The position numbers and the translations under genes are program-made. Positions 25,454 to 35,981 of a DNA stretch of 64,000 nt are shown here, piece after piece. Within the stretch, counting starts at the first letter, position 1. The number at the start of each line of letters is the position of its first letter. Source of the stretch: NCEH01 sp043195125 (GTDB taxonomy: Bacteria > Pseudomonadota > Alphaproteobacteria > Rhizobiales > Xanthobacteraceae); the NCBI RefSeq assembly GCF_043195125.1, contig NZ_JBAFWR010000002.1. The stretch is one strand, 5' to 3'. The notes beneath the pieces are model-generated. The model was not told the DNA's origin. It searched no databases and was given only the letters and a program-made list of their open reading frames with translations.

Positions 25454-26608
25454 CTAGTCGGCCTCGCTGGCGCCTTGGAAAAAATCCTTCACCTTGGCGA
25501 AGAAGCCGTTGGATTCAGGATTTGTCTCGCTGGAACATTCGCGCTCGAACTCCGCGAGCAGTTCCTTCTGGCGCTTGGTGAGGTTCTGCGGCGTTTCGAC
25601 CACCACCTGCACGTACATGTCGCCATGGGCGCGCGAGCGCAGGATGGGCATGCCCTTGCCCGACAGGCGCAGGCGCTTGCCGGATTGCGTGCCCTCGGGA
25701 ATGCGCACCTTGGTCTTCTCGCCGTCGATGGTCGGCACCTCCACCGAGCCACCGACCGCCGCCATCACCATGGAGATGGGCGCGCGGCAATAAAGATCTG
25801 CCCCCTCGCGCTGGAAGAAGGGATGGGGCTCCAGCGACAGGAAGATGTAGAGATCGCCCGCCGGACCGCCGCGCACGCCGGCCTCGCCCTCGCCGCCGAG
25901 GCGAATGCGCGTGCCATCCTCCACCCCTGCCGGGATCTGCACCGAAAGCGAACGCTCGCGCGTCACGCGTCCCGCGCCGCCGCAGGCGGTGCAGGGGTCC
26001 TCGATCACGCTGCCGCGGCCCTGGCACGCCGGGCAGGTGCGCTCCAGCGTGAAGAAGCCCTGGGCATGGCGAATCTTGCCCGCCCCGCCGCAGGTGCGGC
26101 ACACCTTCGGCTGGGTACCGGGCTTGGCACCGGAGCCTGAGCAGCTCTCGCAGATGATGGACGTGGGAATCTTGATTTCGGCGGTCTTGCCGGAAAACGC
26201 CTCTTCGAGGGTAATTTCCATGTTGTAGCGCAGGTCCGCGCCGCGACCGCGGCCACCCTGGGCCCCGCCCCGGCCGCCACCGCCGCCGCGGCCGCCCATG
26301 GAGCCGCCGAAGAGATCGTCGAAAATATCCGCGAAGGTGGACGCGAAATCGGGCCCGAAGCCCGCCCCGCCCCCGCCGCCATTTTCGAAGGCGGCATGGC
26401 CGAAGCGATCATAGGCCGCGCGCTTCTGCGGGTCCTTGAGCACTTCATAGGCCTCGCTGACCTCCTTGAAGCGCACTTCCGCTTCCCCGTCGCCCTGGTT
26501 GCGATCGGGATGCCATTTCATGGCGAGCTTGCGATAGGAGGCCTTGAGCACCGTTTCATCGGCGCTGCGCTCGCAGCCCAGAATTTCGTAATAATCGCGC
26601 TTTGACAT
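25454..26608 (-). CDS. dnaJ: Chaperone DnaJ
   Basis: A 384-residue type I Hsp40. The J domain (1-70) has SKRDYYEILG and HPD in KWHPDRNQG. A Gly-rich region follows (~75-130), then four zinc-binding CxxCxGxG repeats (CESCSGSG, CRTCGGAG, CPACQGRG, CTACGGAG) and the C-terminal substrate-binding domains. DnaJ delivers substrates to DnaK and stimulates its ATPase. ATG 26608 gives the canonical N-terminus; the frame extends to 26650 without family sequence. It follows dnaK by 179 bp, with a strong hairpin in between. Confidence 0.97.
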   Translation of the reverse strand: MSKRDYYEILGCERSADETVLKASYRKLAMKWHPDRNQGDGEAEVRFKEVSEAYEVLKDPQKRAAYDRFGHAAFENGGGGGAGFGPDFASTFADIFDDLFGGSMGGRGGGGGRGGAQGGRGRGADLRYNMEITLEEAFSGKTAEIKIPTSIICESCSGSGAKPGTQPKVCRTCGGAGKIRHAQGFFTLERTCPACQGRGSVIEDPCTACGGAGRVTRERSLSVQIPAGVEDGTRIRLGGEGEAGVRGGPAGDLYIFLSLEPHPFFQREGADLYCRAPISMVMAAVGGSVEVPTIDGEKTKVRIPEGTQSGKRLRLSGKGMPILRSRAHGDMYVQVVVETPQNLTKRQKELLAEFERECSSETNPESNGFFAKVKDFFQGASEAD

Positions 26609-26718
26609 GGCTTCGTTTACCCGCCGCCCCGGTTCAGGCGTCCTCGACACAAAGATCAGCCTCGGCGCCCCACCGGCTCACGCCGGCCGACGCAAAGGCC
26701 GACCGCCGGAAACGTCAA

Positions 26719-26739
26719 CCCCCGGGACTGGCCCGGGGG
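26719..26739 (-). terminator. Hairpin between dnaK and dnaJ
   Basis: A perfect 8-bp stem CCCCCGGG/CCCGGGGG (loop CCAGT on the minus strand) followed by TTGACGTTT. It probably attenuates read-through so that dnaJ is expressed below dnaK, or protects the dnaK mRNA 3' end. Confidence 0.6.
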
Positions 26740-26787
26740 GTAACTGCGTTCGACCGTTCACATGCACATATGCGTGGCAAGCAAGGA

Positions 26788-28686
<1,899 letters not shown>

Positions 28687-28816
28687 GTACTTCTCCTTAT
28701 CGGCAGACCGGCCGGGCCTTTGCAGCGCCCATGAAGGATGCCCGCGGGCCCCTCCCGCGGCTGTCCGCCGGTCCCCGTTGCATTGGGGTACGCTGTGATT
28801 ACAGCGTTCGAGGCCG

Positions 28817-28845
28817 ATATAGGAGGGGTCCTTAGGCGCCGCAAG
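28817..28845 (-). promoter_or_regulatory. RpoH (sigma-32) promoter of dnaK
   Basis: On the minus strand CTTGCG is followed by 16 nt and CCTATAT, matching the alphaproteobacterial RpoH consensus CTTG-N(17-18)-CYTATNT. It lies ~130 bp before the dnaK start. Confidence 0.75.
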
Positions 28846-28903
28846 GCATGCTTGGCTGCGCCACCTCGCTTTTTCACCTTCTCGCGATCAGGATATGCAA
28901 ATA

Positions 28904-28931
28904 CACCCCGCCAGGACCACCCGGCGGGGTG
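28904..28931 (-). terminator. Terminator after the DUF1236 gene
   Basis: A 9-bp perfect stem CACCCCGCC/GGCGGGGTG with a 10-nt loop, followed on the minus strand by TATTTGC. It separates the DUF1236 gene from dnaK. Confidence 0.6.
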
Positions 28932-28993
28932 AATATTTCGATTTCCAGGCGTTTCCGAGACGCCGGGGCGAACTCGTCCCGAACGGCTAGACC

Positions 28994-29362
28994 TTATCGA
29001 ATTACCTCTATGATGCGCCGGCTGCCCGGCTCCACCAGCACCGTCTGGTTGTCGGGCATCACCACGTAGCGGTAGCTCGGCGCATCGAAGCCGCCGTACG
29101 AGGCGTCGGTGGAGAAGGTCTGCAGTTCCACGTCTGCCGGCATCACCGCACCGGCCACCGGCGCGTAGCCGCGGGGCAGCACGGTCGTAGCCGTCACCGG
29201 GCGCTGGACCACGTAGCGCTGGATCTGGACTTGCTGCTCGGGGGTCACGGTCACATAGCCCGACGGCTGGGTGACGATGACCGCCGAGGTCTGGGCGCTG
29301 GCGGCGGACGCGCCGAGCACCAGGGCGAGGGCGCCAGCGGCGCCGACAAGATGCTTGTTCAT
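28994..29362 (-). CDS. DUF1236 exported protein
   Basis: A 122-residue exported protein with a signal peptide (MNKHLVGAAGALALVLGASA, cleaved near ASAQT). The mature part consists of beta strands with PSGYVTVTPEQQVQIQRYVV and a conserved C-terminal RYVVMPDNQTVLVEPGSRRI, the DUF1236 motif common in Hyphomicrobiales. The function is unknown; it probably stays in the periplasm. CAGGAGA lies upstream of ATG 29362. It is divergent from alkB with 192 bp between. Confidence 0.85.
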   Translation of the reverse strand: MNKHLVGAAGALALVLGASAASAQTSAVIVTQPSGYVTVTPEQQVQIQRYVVQRPVTATTVLPRGYAPVAGAVMPADVELQTFSTDASYGGFDAPSYRYVVMPDNQTVLVEPGSRRIIEVIR

Positions 29363-29554
29363 GGTCAAATCTCCTGTCCTTCCCGTCGCCCAAAGGAACG
29401 CCTCGCCGACCGGTGCGTTCCCATGGGCGACCTGGATCGGGTTGACGCGCGGCATCGAACCGGCAACAGCGCAGTATTCCGGCACCGCGGTGGAGGACGG
29501 ACTTGGCGCCGCCGTCAGGCTCGGCCATGGTGGCGCAGGGAGGCGCGAATTCAG

Positions 29555-30232
29555 GTGTCGCATCATATTGAAGTCGCACCGGGCTGCCTCTATTGGCCGG
29601 AGTTTCTCGACCGCGCCGCCCAGCAATCCCTGGTCCGCGAGATCGACGCCATCCTCGCCGTGGCGCCCCTTTTCACGCCGCGCATGCCGCGCACGGGAAA
29701 GGCGTTTTCGGTGCGCATGAGCAATTGCGGTCCGCTTGGCTGGGTGTCGGACGAGGCGGGGTATCGCTACCAGTCCTTCCACCCGGAGACGCGCGCCCCC
29801 TGGCCGCCGATTCCGGCATCCCTCCTCGCCGCCTGGGACCATCTGACCGACGCCTCCGCGCCACCCCAGGCGTGCCTGATCAATTGGTACGCGCCCGACG
29901 CCCGCATGAGCCTGCACCAGGACCGCGACGAGCATGATTTCACCGCCCCCGTGCTCTCGCTGTCACTCGGAGATACCGCCTTGTTTCGCATTGGCGGCAC
30001 GGAGCGGCGGGCCCCGACCCGCTCGCTGCGGCTCGCCTCGGGCGATGCCCTCCTGCTCTCGGGAGAAAGCCGTCTTGCCTTCCACGGCATCGACCGCATC
30101 CTGCCCGGCACGTCCACCCTCCTGCCCGGCCCGGGTCGCTTCAACCTGACCTTGCGGCGGGTGGACCCGGCCGAGCCTGCGACATCAGCGCGGGCCACGC
30201 TTCCGCCCGCTTTCGCCGCCAAGACGCCATGA
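29555..30232 (+). CDS. alkB: Alkylated-DNA repair dioxygenase AlkB
   Basis: A 225-residue Fe(II)/2-oxoglutarate dioxygenase. Iron ligands are H121 and D123 (SLHQDRDEHD) and H177 (AFHGIDRI). R195-F-N-L-T-L-R201 is the AlkB RxNxTxR signature for 2-oxoglutarate and substrate binding. NWYAPDARMSLHQDRDE is the typical core. It reverses 1-methyladenine and 3-methylcytosine damage by oxidative demethylation. The GTG start at 29555, with GGGAGG upstream, gives the proper length; the open frame runs further upstream through the divergent promoter region. Confidence 0.93.
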   Translation: MSHHIEVAPGCLYWPEFLDRAAQQSLVREIDAILAVAPLFTPRMPRTGKAFSVRMSNCGPLGWVSDEAGYRYQSFHPETRAPWPPIPASLLAAWDHLTDASAPPQACLINWYAPDARMSLHQDRDEHDFTAPVLSLSLGDTALFRIGGTERRAPTRSLRLASGDALLLSGESRLAFHGIDRILPGTSTLLPGPGRFNLTLRRVDPAEPATSARATLPPAFAAKTP

Positions 30233-30275
30233 TGGGTCTGCCGCAATGGATTTTGCCGTGATGGGATTGCCGAAG

Positions 30276-31247
30276 ATGAAGATCCGCCTCGGGCTTTCGC
30301 TCGCCGTGCTGCTGGTTTCGGGCGGGTTCGCCAGCGCGGCCGACGCCGTTTTTCCCAAGGGGACGCTGGCGGGCTTGGTACCTCCCGACGGTATGGTGGA
30401 AAGCACGACCTTCTCCGGCTTCGAGGACCGCAGCAAGGCGGCCTCGCTGCTCATCATCGAAATGCCGCCGCAGGCCTATCCGCAGATCGAATCCGGCTTC
30501 ACCGACGCGGCGCTCGCCACCAAGGGCATCACGGTGGAAAGCCGCGGCCCCCTGGTGGCGGATCCCAAGAGCCTTCCTGAATCCTCGCCCCTGCGCGACG
30601 CGCAGACCCTTCTCGTGGTCGGCAGGCAGAGCGCCGGGCCGGTGACTGCAAAGAAATGGATCCTGCTGGCCGGTACCGCGAAAGGCACCGCCCTGGTGAC
30701 GGTGCAGCTTCCGGAGGCCAATGCGGGCGATCTTTCCGACGAGGCCGTGCGCAAGAGCCTGATGACGCTCGCTTTCCGCGCGCCCCCCTCGACGCAGGAG
30801 CAATTGGCCGGTCTGCCGTTCAAGCTCGGCGACCTTGCGGGATTCCGCGTGGTGAAGGTCATCGGCAACACCGCCGTGGTGCTCACCGAAGGCGATAAGG
30901 ACGTGGTGGAAAGCGCCAGCCAGCCGATTTTCGTGGTGGGCGTTTCCCCCGGCACGCCGCGCGAGGACGATCGCGGGCAGTTCGCCCTGCGGTCCCTCTC
31001 CTCCGTGCCCGCGGTGCGCGACATGCATATCGATCGCGCCGAACCGCTGCGCATCGGCGGCCAGCCCGGCTTCGAGATCATTGCAACCGCCAAGGATGCC
31101 ACATCGGGAGCGGACGTGAAGGTGATCCAATGGCTGCGGTTCGGCTCGAACGCGCATATCCGCATGATCGCGGTGGTGAAGGCGGATGCCTTCCAGGACA
31201 CCTACACGCGCGTGCGCGCCATCCGGGACGGGTTGGACACCAATTGA
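30276..31247 (+). CDS. Exported protein of unknown function
   Basis: About 323 residues with a signal peptide (MKIRLGLSLAVLLVSGGFAS, cleaved near ASAADA). The mature protein begins FPKGTLAGLVPPDGMVEST and has a central alpha/beta pattern, and it ends in a strand-rich part with GFEIIATAKDATSGADVKV and WLRFGSNAHIRMIAVVK. That part resembles periplasmic proteins that bind or shield other envelope factors, but no family is recognised with confidence. In-frame ATGs at 30246 and 30261 are alternative starts. It lies just after alkB and ends at a bidirectional terminator. Confidence 0.75.
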   Translation: MKIRLGLSLAVLLVSGGFASAADAVFPKGTLAGLVPPDGMVESTTFSGFEDRSKAASLLIIEMPPQAYPQIESGFTDAALATKGITVESRGPLVADPKSLPESSPLRDAQTLLVVGRQSAGPVTAKKWILLAGTAKGTALVTVQLPEANAGDLSDEAVRKSLMTLAFRAPPSTQEQLAGLPFKLGDLAGFRVVKVIGNTAVVLTEGDKDVVESASQPIFVVGVSPGTPREDDRGQFALRSLSSVPAVRDMHIDRAEPLRIGGQPGFEIIATAKDATSGADVKVIQWLRFGSNAHIRMIAVVKADAFQDTYTRVRAIRDGLDTN

Positions 31248-31272
31248 CCTTCGGGGTCCTCGGCGCCCCAGC

Positions 31273-31308
31273 AAAAAGCCGTCGCAGCCTGCGCCGCGAC
31301 GGCTTTTT
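31273..31308. terminator. Bidirectional rho-independent terminator
   Basis: AAAAAGCCGTCGC/GCGACGGCTTTTT around a 10-nt loop. T-runs follow the stem in both directions, so it terminates both the exported-protein gene on the left and grpE on the right. Confidence 0.92.
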
Positions 31309-31341
31309 CAATCAGTCAACGCGTTCGAAGCCAAGGCTGCG

Positions 31342-31974
31342 TCAGTTGGCGGAACCATTCTCCGCCTTGGCCTCCCCGGGCGCAGCTTTCGGACCGCCGC
31401 GCGAAACGCCGACCATGGCGGGACGCAGAACTCGGTCGCCGATCACATAGCCGGACTGCACCACCTGCACCACGGTGCCATTCGGCACGCTCGCGTCCGG
31501 CACTTCGAACATCGCCTGGTGGAGATTGGGGTCGAATTTCTCACCGACCGGCTCAACCTTGCGGATGCCGTGCTTTTCCAGACCCTTTTGGAGGCTGCGT
31601 TCGGTCAATTCCAGACCGTCCAGCAGCGCCTTGAACGCGCCTTCGGCCTTTTCCTTGGCCTCCGCCTCAACCGCGCCGAGCGCGCGGGCGAGATCATCGG
31701 CGACGTTCAACACGTCGCGCGCGAAGGAGGCGATGCCATAGGTCTTGGCGTCGGTCACTTCCTTTTCGGCCCGGCGGCGGATGTTCTCCGCTTCCGCATA
31801 GGCGCGCAGGAACTTGTCCTTCAAATTCGCGACCTCGCCTTCCAGCCGCTGCTTCTCCGCCTGGAGTCCACCGGCCTCCCCGACCTCGGCGAGCGCTTCC
31901 ATCTCTGCGCCCTCGGGATCGGAGTTCAGGTCGGTATGGGGCTTCGCGTCGTTCGCGCCACCCTGATCGCTCAT
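31342..31974 (-). CDS. grpE: Nucleotide exchange factor GrpE
   Basis: A 210-residue protein: acidic disordered N-terminus, long coiled coil (LQAEKQRLEGEVANLKDKFL), then the beta domain with the GrpE signature DPNLHQAMFEVPDASVPNGT and VVQSGYVIGDRVLRPAMVGVS. It drives ADP release from DnaK. The start at 31974 is chosen because GAGGA lies 7 nt upstream; the alternative ATG at 31980 would be too close to it. It follows hrcA by 85 bp on the same strand, the usual hrcA-grpE operon. Confidence 0.96.
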   Translation of the reverse strand: MSDQGGANDAKPHTDLNSDPEGAEMEALAEVGEAGGLQAEKQRLEGEVANLKDKFLRAYAEAENIRRRAEKEVTDAKTYGIASFARDVLNVADDLARALGAVEAEAKEKAEGAFKALLDGLELTERSLQKGLEKHGIRKVEPVGEKFDPNLHQAMFEVPDASVPNGTVVQVVQSGYVIGDRVLRPAMVGVSRGGPKAAPGEAKAENGSAN

Positions 31975-32059
31975 GCCCATGTCCTCGTCGCTAACAAACA
32001 CCGCCCCACGGGCAGGTGCACCGATTTCGCTCCGCATATCGGGGGCATGGCGGGAAAAA

Positions 32060-33178
32060 TCAAGCCGCGTCGGCCCCCGGGGCTCCCAGAACACGGCTCA
32101 CGACCCGCGCGGTGAAGTCCACCATGGGCACGATGCGCCCATAATTGAGCCGCGTGGGGCCGATCACCCCAAGTACGCCCAGCACGCGGCCCTGGCTGTC
32201 ATGATAGGGCGCGACAATGGTGGAAGAGCCGGAGAGCGAGAACAATTTATTCTCCGAGCCGATGAAGATGCGCAGCGACTGGGCATCCTCCGCCCGGCCG
32301 AGCAGGTCCACCACATCGCGCTTCGATTCCAGATCGTCGAACAGCAGGCGGATGCGCTCGAGGTCCTCCAGCGCATGGAGATCCTCCAGGAGTTTCGCCT
32401 GTCCCCGCACGATCAGCTTGCGCTCCGCCGGCCCGTCACCCGACCATGAAGCGAGGCCCGCCTCGACCACCCGCGCGGTGAGGGCATCCAATTGCTGGCG
32501 CAGGTCGCTCAGCAGGTTTTCCATCTCGGCCCGCGCTTCCGCGAGCGTGCGGCCGCGAATATGGGCGTTGAGAAAATTCGTCGCCTCCGTGAGGGCGGAC
32601 GCCGGCAGGCCCATGGGCAGCGGCACCGCCCGGTTCTCCACCTGCCCATCCTCGGACACCAGGATCACCAAGGCGCGGTTCGCGTCCAGCGGCACGAATT
32701 CCACATGCTTCAGGCGCGGATCGGTCTTGATGGTCGTGACCACGCCCGCCCCGCGCGACAGGCCGGACAGCAGGGCCGAGGCCTCGCGCAGCACGCCGTC
32801 CACGGTATAGCCCTTGGCGGCGGCGGCGACCTGGGACTCGATGTTGCGCCGGTCGCCCTCGCTCACATCGCCGATTTCCATCAGCGCATCGACGAAAAAG
32901 CGCAGTCCGCGTTCGGTTGGCAGGCGGCCGGCGCTGGTGTGCGGTGCGTAGATCAGCCCCGCCGCCTCCAGGTCAGCCATCACATTGCGCACGGAGGCGG
33001 GCGACAGCGACATGGGGATGAGGCGGGCGATGTTGCGCGAGCCCACCGGCTCGCCCGTGGCGAGATAGCTTTCCACGATCTGGCGGAAAATCTCGCGCGA
33101 GCGCTCGTCGATCTGGCCGAGGGCCGCTGAAAAGGGAGGAATGATGGGATCGATGGGCAAGGCCTCACTCCGGCGCAC
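32060..33178 (-). CDS. hrcA: Heat-inducible transcription repressor HrcA
   Basis: About 372 residues. The N-terminal winged helix contains LNERSREIF-like IDERSREIFRQIVESYLAT, GEPVGSRNIAR and LSPASVRNVMADLEAAGLI, the HrcA signature. The C-terminal GAF-like domain ends NYGRIVPMVDFTARVVSR. HrcA binds CIRCE operators and represses groESL-type operons, assisted by GroEL. No CIRCE element was seen in this window, so its targets lie elsewhere. The start is uncertain: GTG 33178 is used, without a clear ribosome site. It is divergent from rph. Confidence 0.95.
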   Translation of the reverse strand: MRRSEALPIDPIIPPFSAALGQIDERSREIFRQIVESYLATGEPVGSRNIARLIPMSLSPASVRNVMADLEAAGLIYAPHTSAGRLPTERGLRFFVDALMEIGDVSEGDRRNIESQVAAAAKGYTVDGVLREASALLSGLSRGAGVVTTIKTDPRLKHVEFVPLDANRALVILVSEDGQVENRAVPLPMGLPASALTEATNFLNAHIRGRTLAEARAEMENLLSDLRQQLDALTARVVEAGLASWSGDGPAERKLIVRGQAKLLEDLHALEDLERIRLLFDDLESKRDVVDLLGRAEDAQSLRIFIGSENKLFSLSGSSTIVAPYHDSQGRVLGVLGVIGPTRLNYGRIVPMVDFTARVVSRVLGAPGADAA

Positions 33179-33326
33179 ACGGACAGGACAGCTTCAGCGG
33201 GAAGTCGGCGGGACGACCGGGGAATCCATCCTTCTGTGGTTCAAGCCTTCATCATACCACGCCCCTTGCCCCCGCGCGCGCCCACCCCTAAAACGGCGGC
33301 CTGTTTCACAATGGATTGGATAGATT

Positions 33327-34040
33327 ATGCGCCCGAGCCGCCGCGCGAGCGACGAGATGCGAGCCGTTTCCTTCGAGCGCAACGTTCTGCGCCATGCCGA
33401 GGGCTCTTGCCTCGTCAAGTTCGGCGACACCCACGTGCTGGTGGCGGCGACCCTGGAAGAGCGCCTGCCGCCGTGGCTGAAGGGCCAGGGCCGCGGCTGG
33501 GTGACGGCGGAATATTCCATGCTGCCCCGCGCCACGCTGGAGCGGACCCGGCGCGAATCCACCACCGGCAAGCAATCCGGCCGCACCCAGGAGATCCAGC
33601 GGCTGATCGGCCGCTCGCTGCGTTCGGTGACCGATCTGGTCGGCCTCGGCGAACGTCAGATCACGCTTGATTGCGACGTGCTCCAGGCCGACGGGGGCAC
33701 CCGCACGGCCGCCATCACCGGCGCCTGGATCGCCCTGCATGACTGCATGAGCTGGATGTATTCGCGCTCCATGCTGAAGACCATTCCCCTGCGCGAGCAC
33801 GTCGCGGCTGTCTCCTGCGGCATTTTCGAAGGCACCCCGGTGCTCGACCTCGACTATCCCGAGGACAGCAAGGCGGAGACCGACGCCAATTTCGTCATGA
33901 CCGGCTCCGGCGGCATCGTCGAGATCCAGGGCACGGCGGAAAAGACCCCGTTCACGGAGGCGGAGTTCCTGCAATTGCTCTCGCTCGCCCGCACCGGCAT
34001 CAACCAGCTGGTGGATTTGCAGAAGCAGGCGGTGGCCTGA
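33327..34040 (+). CDS. rph: Ribonuclease PH
   Basis: A 237-residue phosphorolytic exoribonuclease that trims tRNA 3' ends using inorganic phosphate. Conserved blocks are MRPSRRASDEMR, FGDTHVLVAATLEERLPPWL, GWVTAEYSMLPRAT, GRTQEIQRLIGRSLR, TLDCDVLQADGGTRTA and LDLDYPEDSKAETDANFVM. The TGA stop shares its last base with the rdgB ATG (TGATG), so the genes are coupled. Confidence 0.98.
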   Translation: MRPSRRASDEMRAVSFERNVLRHAEGSCLVKFGDTHVLVAATLEERLPPWLKGQGRGWVTAEYSMLPRATLERTRRESTTGKQSGRTQEIQRLIGRSLRSVTDLVGLGERQITLDCDVLQADGGTRTAAITGAWIALHDCMSWMYSRSMLKTIPLREHVAAVSCGIFEGTPVLDLDYPEDSKAETDANFVMTGSGGIVEIQGTAEKTPFTEAEFLQLLSLARTGINQLVDLQKQAVA

Positions 34041-34675
34041 TGACCCATCGCCGGCTCGAAGGGCGGCTGGTGGTCGCCACGCACAACAAGGGCAAGCTCA
34101 TCGAGATGCGCATGCTGCTCGAACCCTATGGGGTGGAAGCGGTGTCCGCCGGCGAACTGAACCTGCCCGAGCCCGACGAGACCGGCACCACCTTCGCCGC
34201 CAATGCCCGCCTGAAAGCGGTCGCGGCGGCCACGGCGGCGCAATTGCCCGCGTTTGCCGATGACAGCGGGCTGGTGATCGACGCGCTCGGCGGCCAGCCC
34301 GGAATCCACACCGCCCGCTGGGCCGGGCCGGAGCGCGATTTCGAAAAGGCGATGGAGACCATCCAGTCGCTGCTGGTGGCGCGCGGCGCCACCGATCCGG
34401 ATGCGCGCACCGCCCGGTTCGTCTCCGCCCTCTGCCTTGCCTGGCCCGACGGCCACGTGGAGGAATTCGAAGGGGTGGTGGAGGGCGAACTGGTGTGGCC
34501 GACCCGCGGCGCCAAGGGGTTTGGCTATGATCCCATGTTCGTGCCCGAGGGCCACACCCGCACGTTCGCGGAAATGAGCGCGGAGGAGAAGCATTCCATG
34601 CCGCCGCTCGGCTTCGGCCTCTCCCATCGCGCCCGCGCCTTTCGCCAATTGGCGCAGGCCTGCCTGGAGGCATGA
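34040..34675 (+). CDS. rdgB: dITP/XTP pyrophosphatase (RdgB/HAM1 family)
   Basis: A 211-residue non-canonical purine NTP pyrophosphatase that cleanses dITP, ITP and XTP from the nucleotide pool. Motifs are VVATHNKGKLIEM (SHNxxK type), the metal/base region FADDSGLVIDALGGQPGIHTARWAG, and GFGYDPMFVPEGHTRTFAEM. It overlaps rph by one base and hemW by four (ATGA). Confidence 0.97.
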   Translation: MTHRRLEGRLVVATHNKGKLIEMRMLLEPYGVEAVSAGELNLPEPDETGTTFAANARLKAVAAATAAQLPAFADDSGLVIDALGGQPGIHTARWAGPERDFEKAMETIQSLLVARGATDPDARTARFVSALCLAWPDGHVEEFEGVVEGELVWPTRGAKGFGYDPMFVPEGHTRTFAEMSAEEKHSMPPLGFGLSHRARAFRQLAQACLEA

Positions 34676-35910
34676 CCACGATCCCTTCTTTTACTTCCGG
34701 CCCCGCATCGAGCGGTCCCGCCCCTCACCCGCATGCGGGAGGAGAATCGGATCGCGCGGGTTTAGATACCGCGGGCGGTTTCGGTGTTTATGTGCATTGG
34801 CCCTTCTGCCTCGCCAAATGCCCCTATTGCGACTTCAACAGCCATGTGCGGCACGCGCCGCCGGACCAGGCGCGATTCATCGCCGCTTTCCGGCAAGAGA
34901 TCGCTCATATGCGTGCCCTCACCGGGCCGCGCGAAGCGGGGACGGTGTTTTTCGGCGGCGGCACGCCCTCGCTCATGGCGCCAGGCACCGTCGCGGCGAT
35001 CCTGGAGGCGGTGAACGCGGCTTGGCCGCTCGCCGCCGATGCCGAGATCACCCTGGAAGCCAATCCCACCAGCGTGGAAGCCGAGCGGTTTCGCGGCTAT
35101 CGCGCGGCGGGGGTCAACCGTGTCTCGCTGGGCGTCCAGGCGCTGGACGATGCCGAGCTGAAAGCGCTCGGCCGCATGCATTCGGTGGACGAGGCGCTGG
35201 CGGCGGTGGCGATCGCGCGCCATGCGTTCGAGCGCGTGTCTTTCGACCTCATCTATGCCCGCCCGCGCCAGAAGCCGGAAGACTGGGCGCGCGAGCTGAA
35301 GCGCGCCATCGCGGAAGGGTGCGAGCATCTCTCGCTCTACCAGCTCACCATCGAGCCGGGCACAATGTTCGAGAAGCTATATTCCGCCGGCAAGCTGCTG
35401 ATCCCCGACGACGACCATGCCCGCGCGCTCTGGGATGTGACGCAGGAGATCACGGCGCAAGCCGGCCTTCCCGCCTATGAGATTTCCAACCACGCCCGCC
35501 CCGGCGCCGAGGCGCGGCACAATCTCGTCTATTGGCGCTATGGCACCTACGCCGGCATCGGCCCCGGCGCCCATGGGCGGCTCGCGGTGGGCGACACGCG
35601 CCGCGCCACCTTCACACAGAAACAGCCGGAGCAATGGCTGGAGCTGGTGGAAGCGAACGGCCACGGCATCGTCTCCGACGAGCCCCTGGAACCGGCCGAG
35701 CAGGCGGACGAACTGCTTCTCATGGGGCTACGGCTCGTCGAAGGTGTTGATCTTGCCCGGCACGCAAAACTCGCCGGGAAGGCCATTGCAGAAAGCCGCA
35801 TCGCCGAGCTGGAGCAGGACGGCCTGGTACGGCGCACCGGTAACCGGCTGGCCGCAACCGCACGAGGGTTCCCGGTGCTGAACGCGGTCATCGCGACGCT
35901 GGCATCATGA
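34672..35910 (+). CDS. hemW: HemW-type radical SAM protein (heme chaperone)
   Basis: A 412-residue radical SAM protein. The cluster motif is C46-x3-C50-x2-C53 in HWPFCLAKCPYCDFNSH. The CPYCDF wording separates HemW from true coproporphyrinogen dehydrogenase HemN. FFGGGTPSLM, NPTSVEAERFRGYRAAGVNR and IGPGAHGRL are typical. HemW binds heme and is thought to deliver it to target proteins such as respiratory enzymes. The first ~37 residues, before FGVYVHWPFC, are a Ser/Pro/Gly-rich extension. The start overlaps rdgB (ATGA). Confidence 0.93.
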   Translation: MTTIPSFTSGPASSGPAPHPHAGGESDRAGLDTAGGFGVYVHWPFCLAKCPYCDFNSHVRHAPPDQARFIAAFRQEIAHMRALTGPREAGTVFFGGGTPSLMAPGTVAAILEAVNAAWPLAADAEITLEANPTSVEAERFRGYRAAGVNRVSLGVQALDDAELKALGRMHSVDEALAAVAIARHAFERVSFDLIYARPRQKPEDWARELKRAIAEGCEHLSLYQLTIEPGTMFEKLYSAGKLLIPDDDHARALWDVTQEITAQAGLPAYEISNHARPGAEARHNLVYWRYGTYAGIGPGAHGRLAVGDTRRATFTQKQPEQWLELVEANGHGIVSDEPLEPAEQADELLLMGLRLVEGVDLARHAKLAGKAIAESRIAELEQDGLVRRTGNRLAATARGFPVLNAVIATLAS

Positions 35911-35981
35911 TCCTGCCCGGCGCAGGCACGCGCGGCCCTGGCGAAAGGCCCGCTCGGGCGTAGAAGACGAGTCGTCGGCGC

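Larger units (their letters stand above)
28687..28993. other. Gene-free interval upstream of dnaK
   Basis: The 307-bp gap between dnaK and the DUF1236 gene (both on the minus strand) holds the dnaK promoter at 28817-28845, a ~130-nt dnaK leader, and the terminator of the DUF1236 gene at 28904-28931. No CIRCE inverted repeat (TTAGCACTC/GAGTGCTAA) is present. Confidence 0.7.

Noticed and set aside
33179..33326. Search for a CIRCE operator in the hrcA-rph gap
   Set aside because: No TTAGCACTC/GAGTGCTAA-like inverted repeat is present on either strand.
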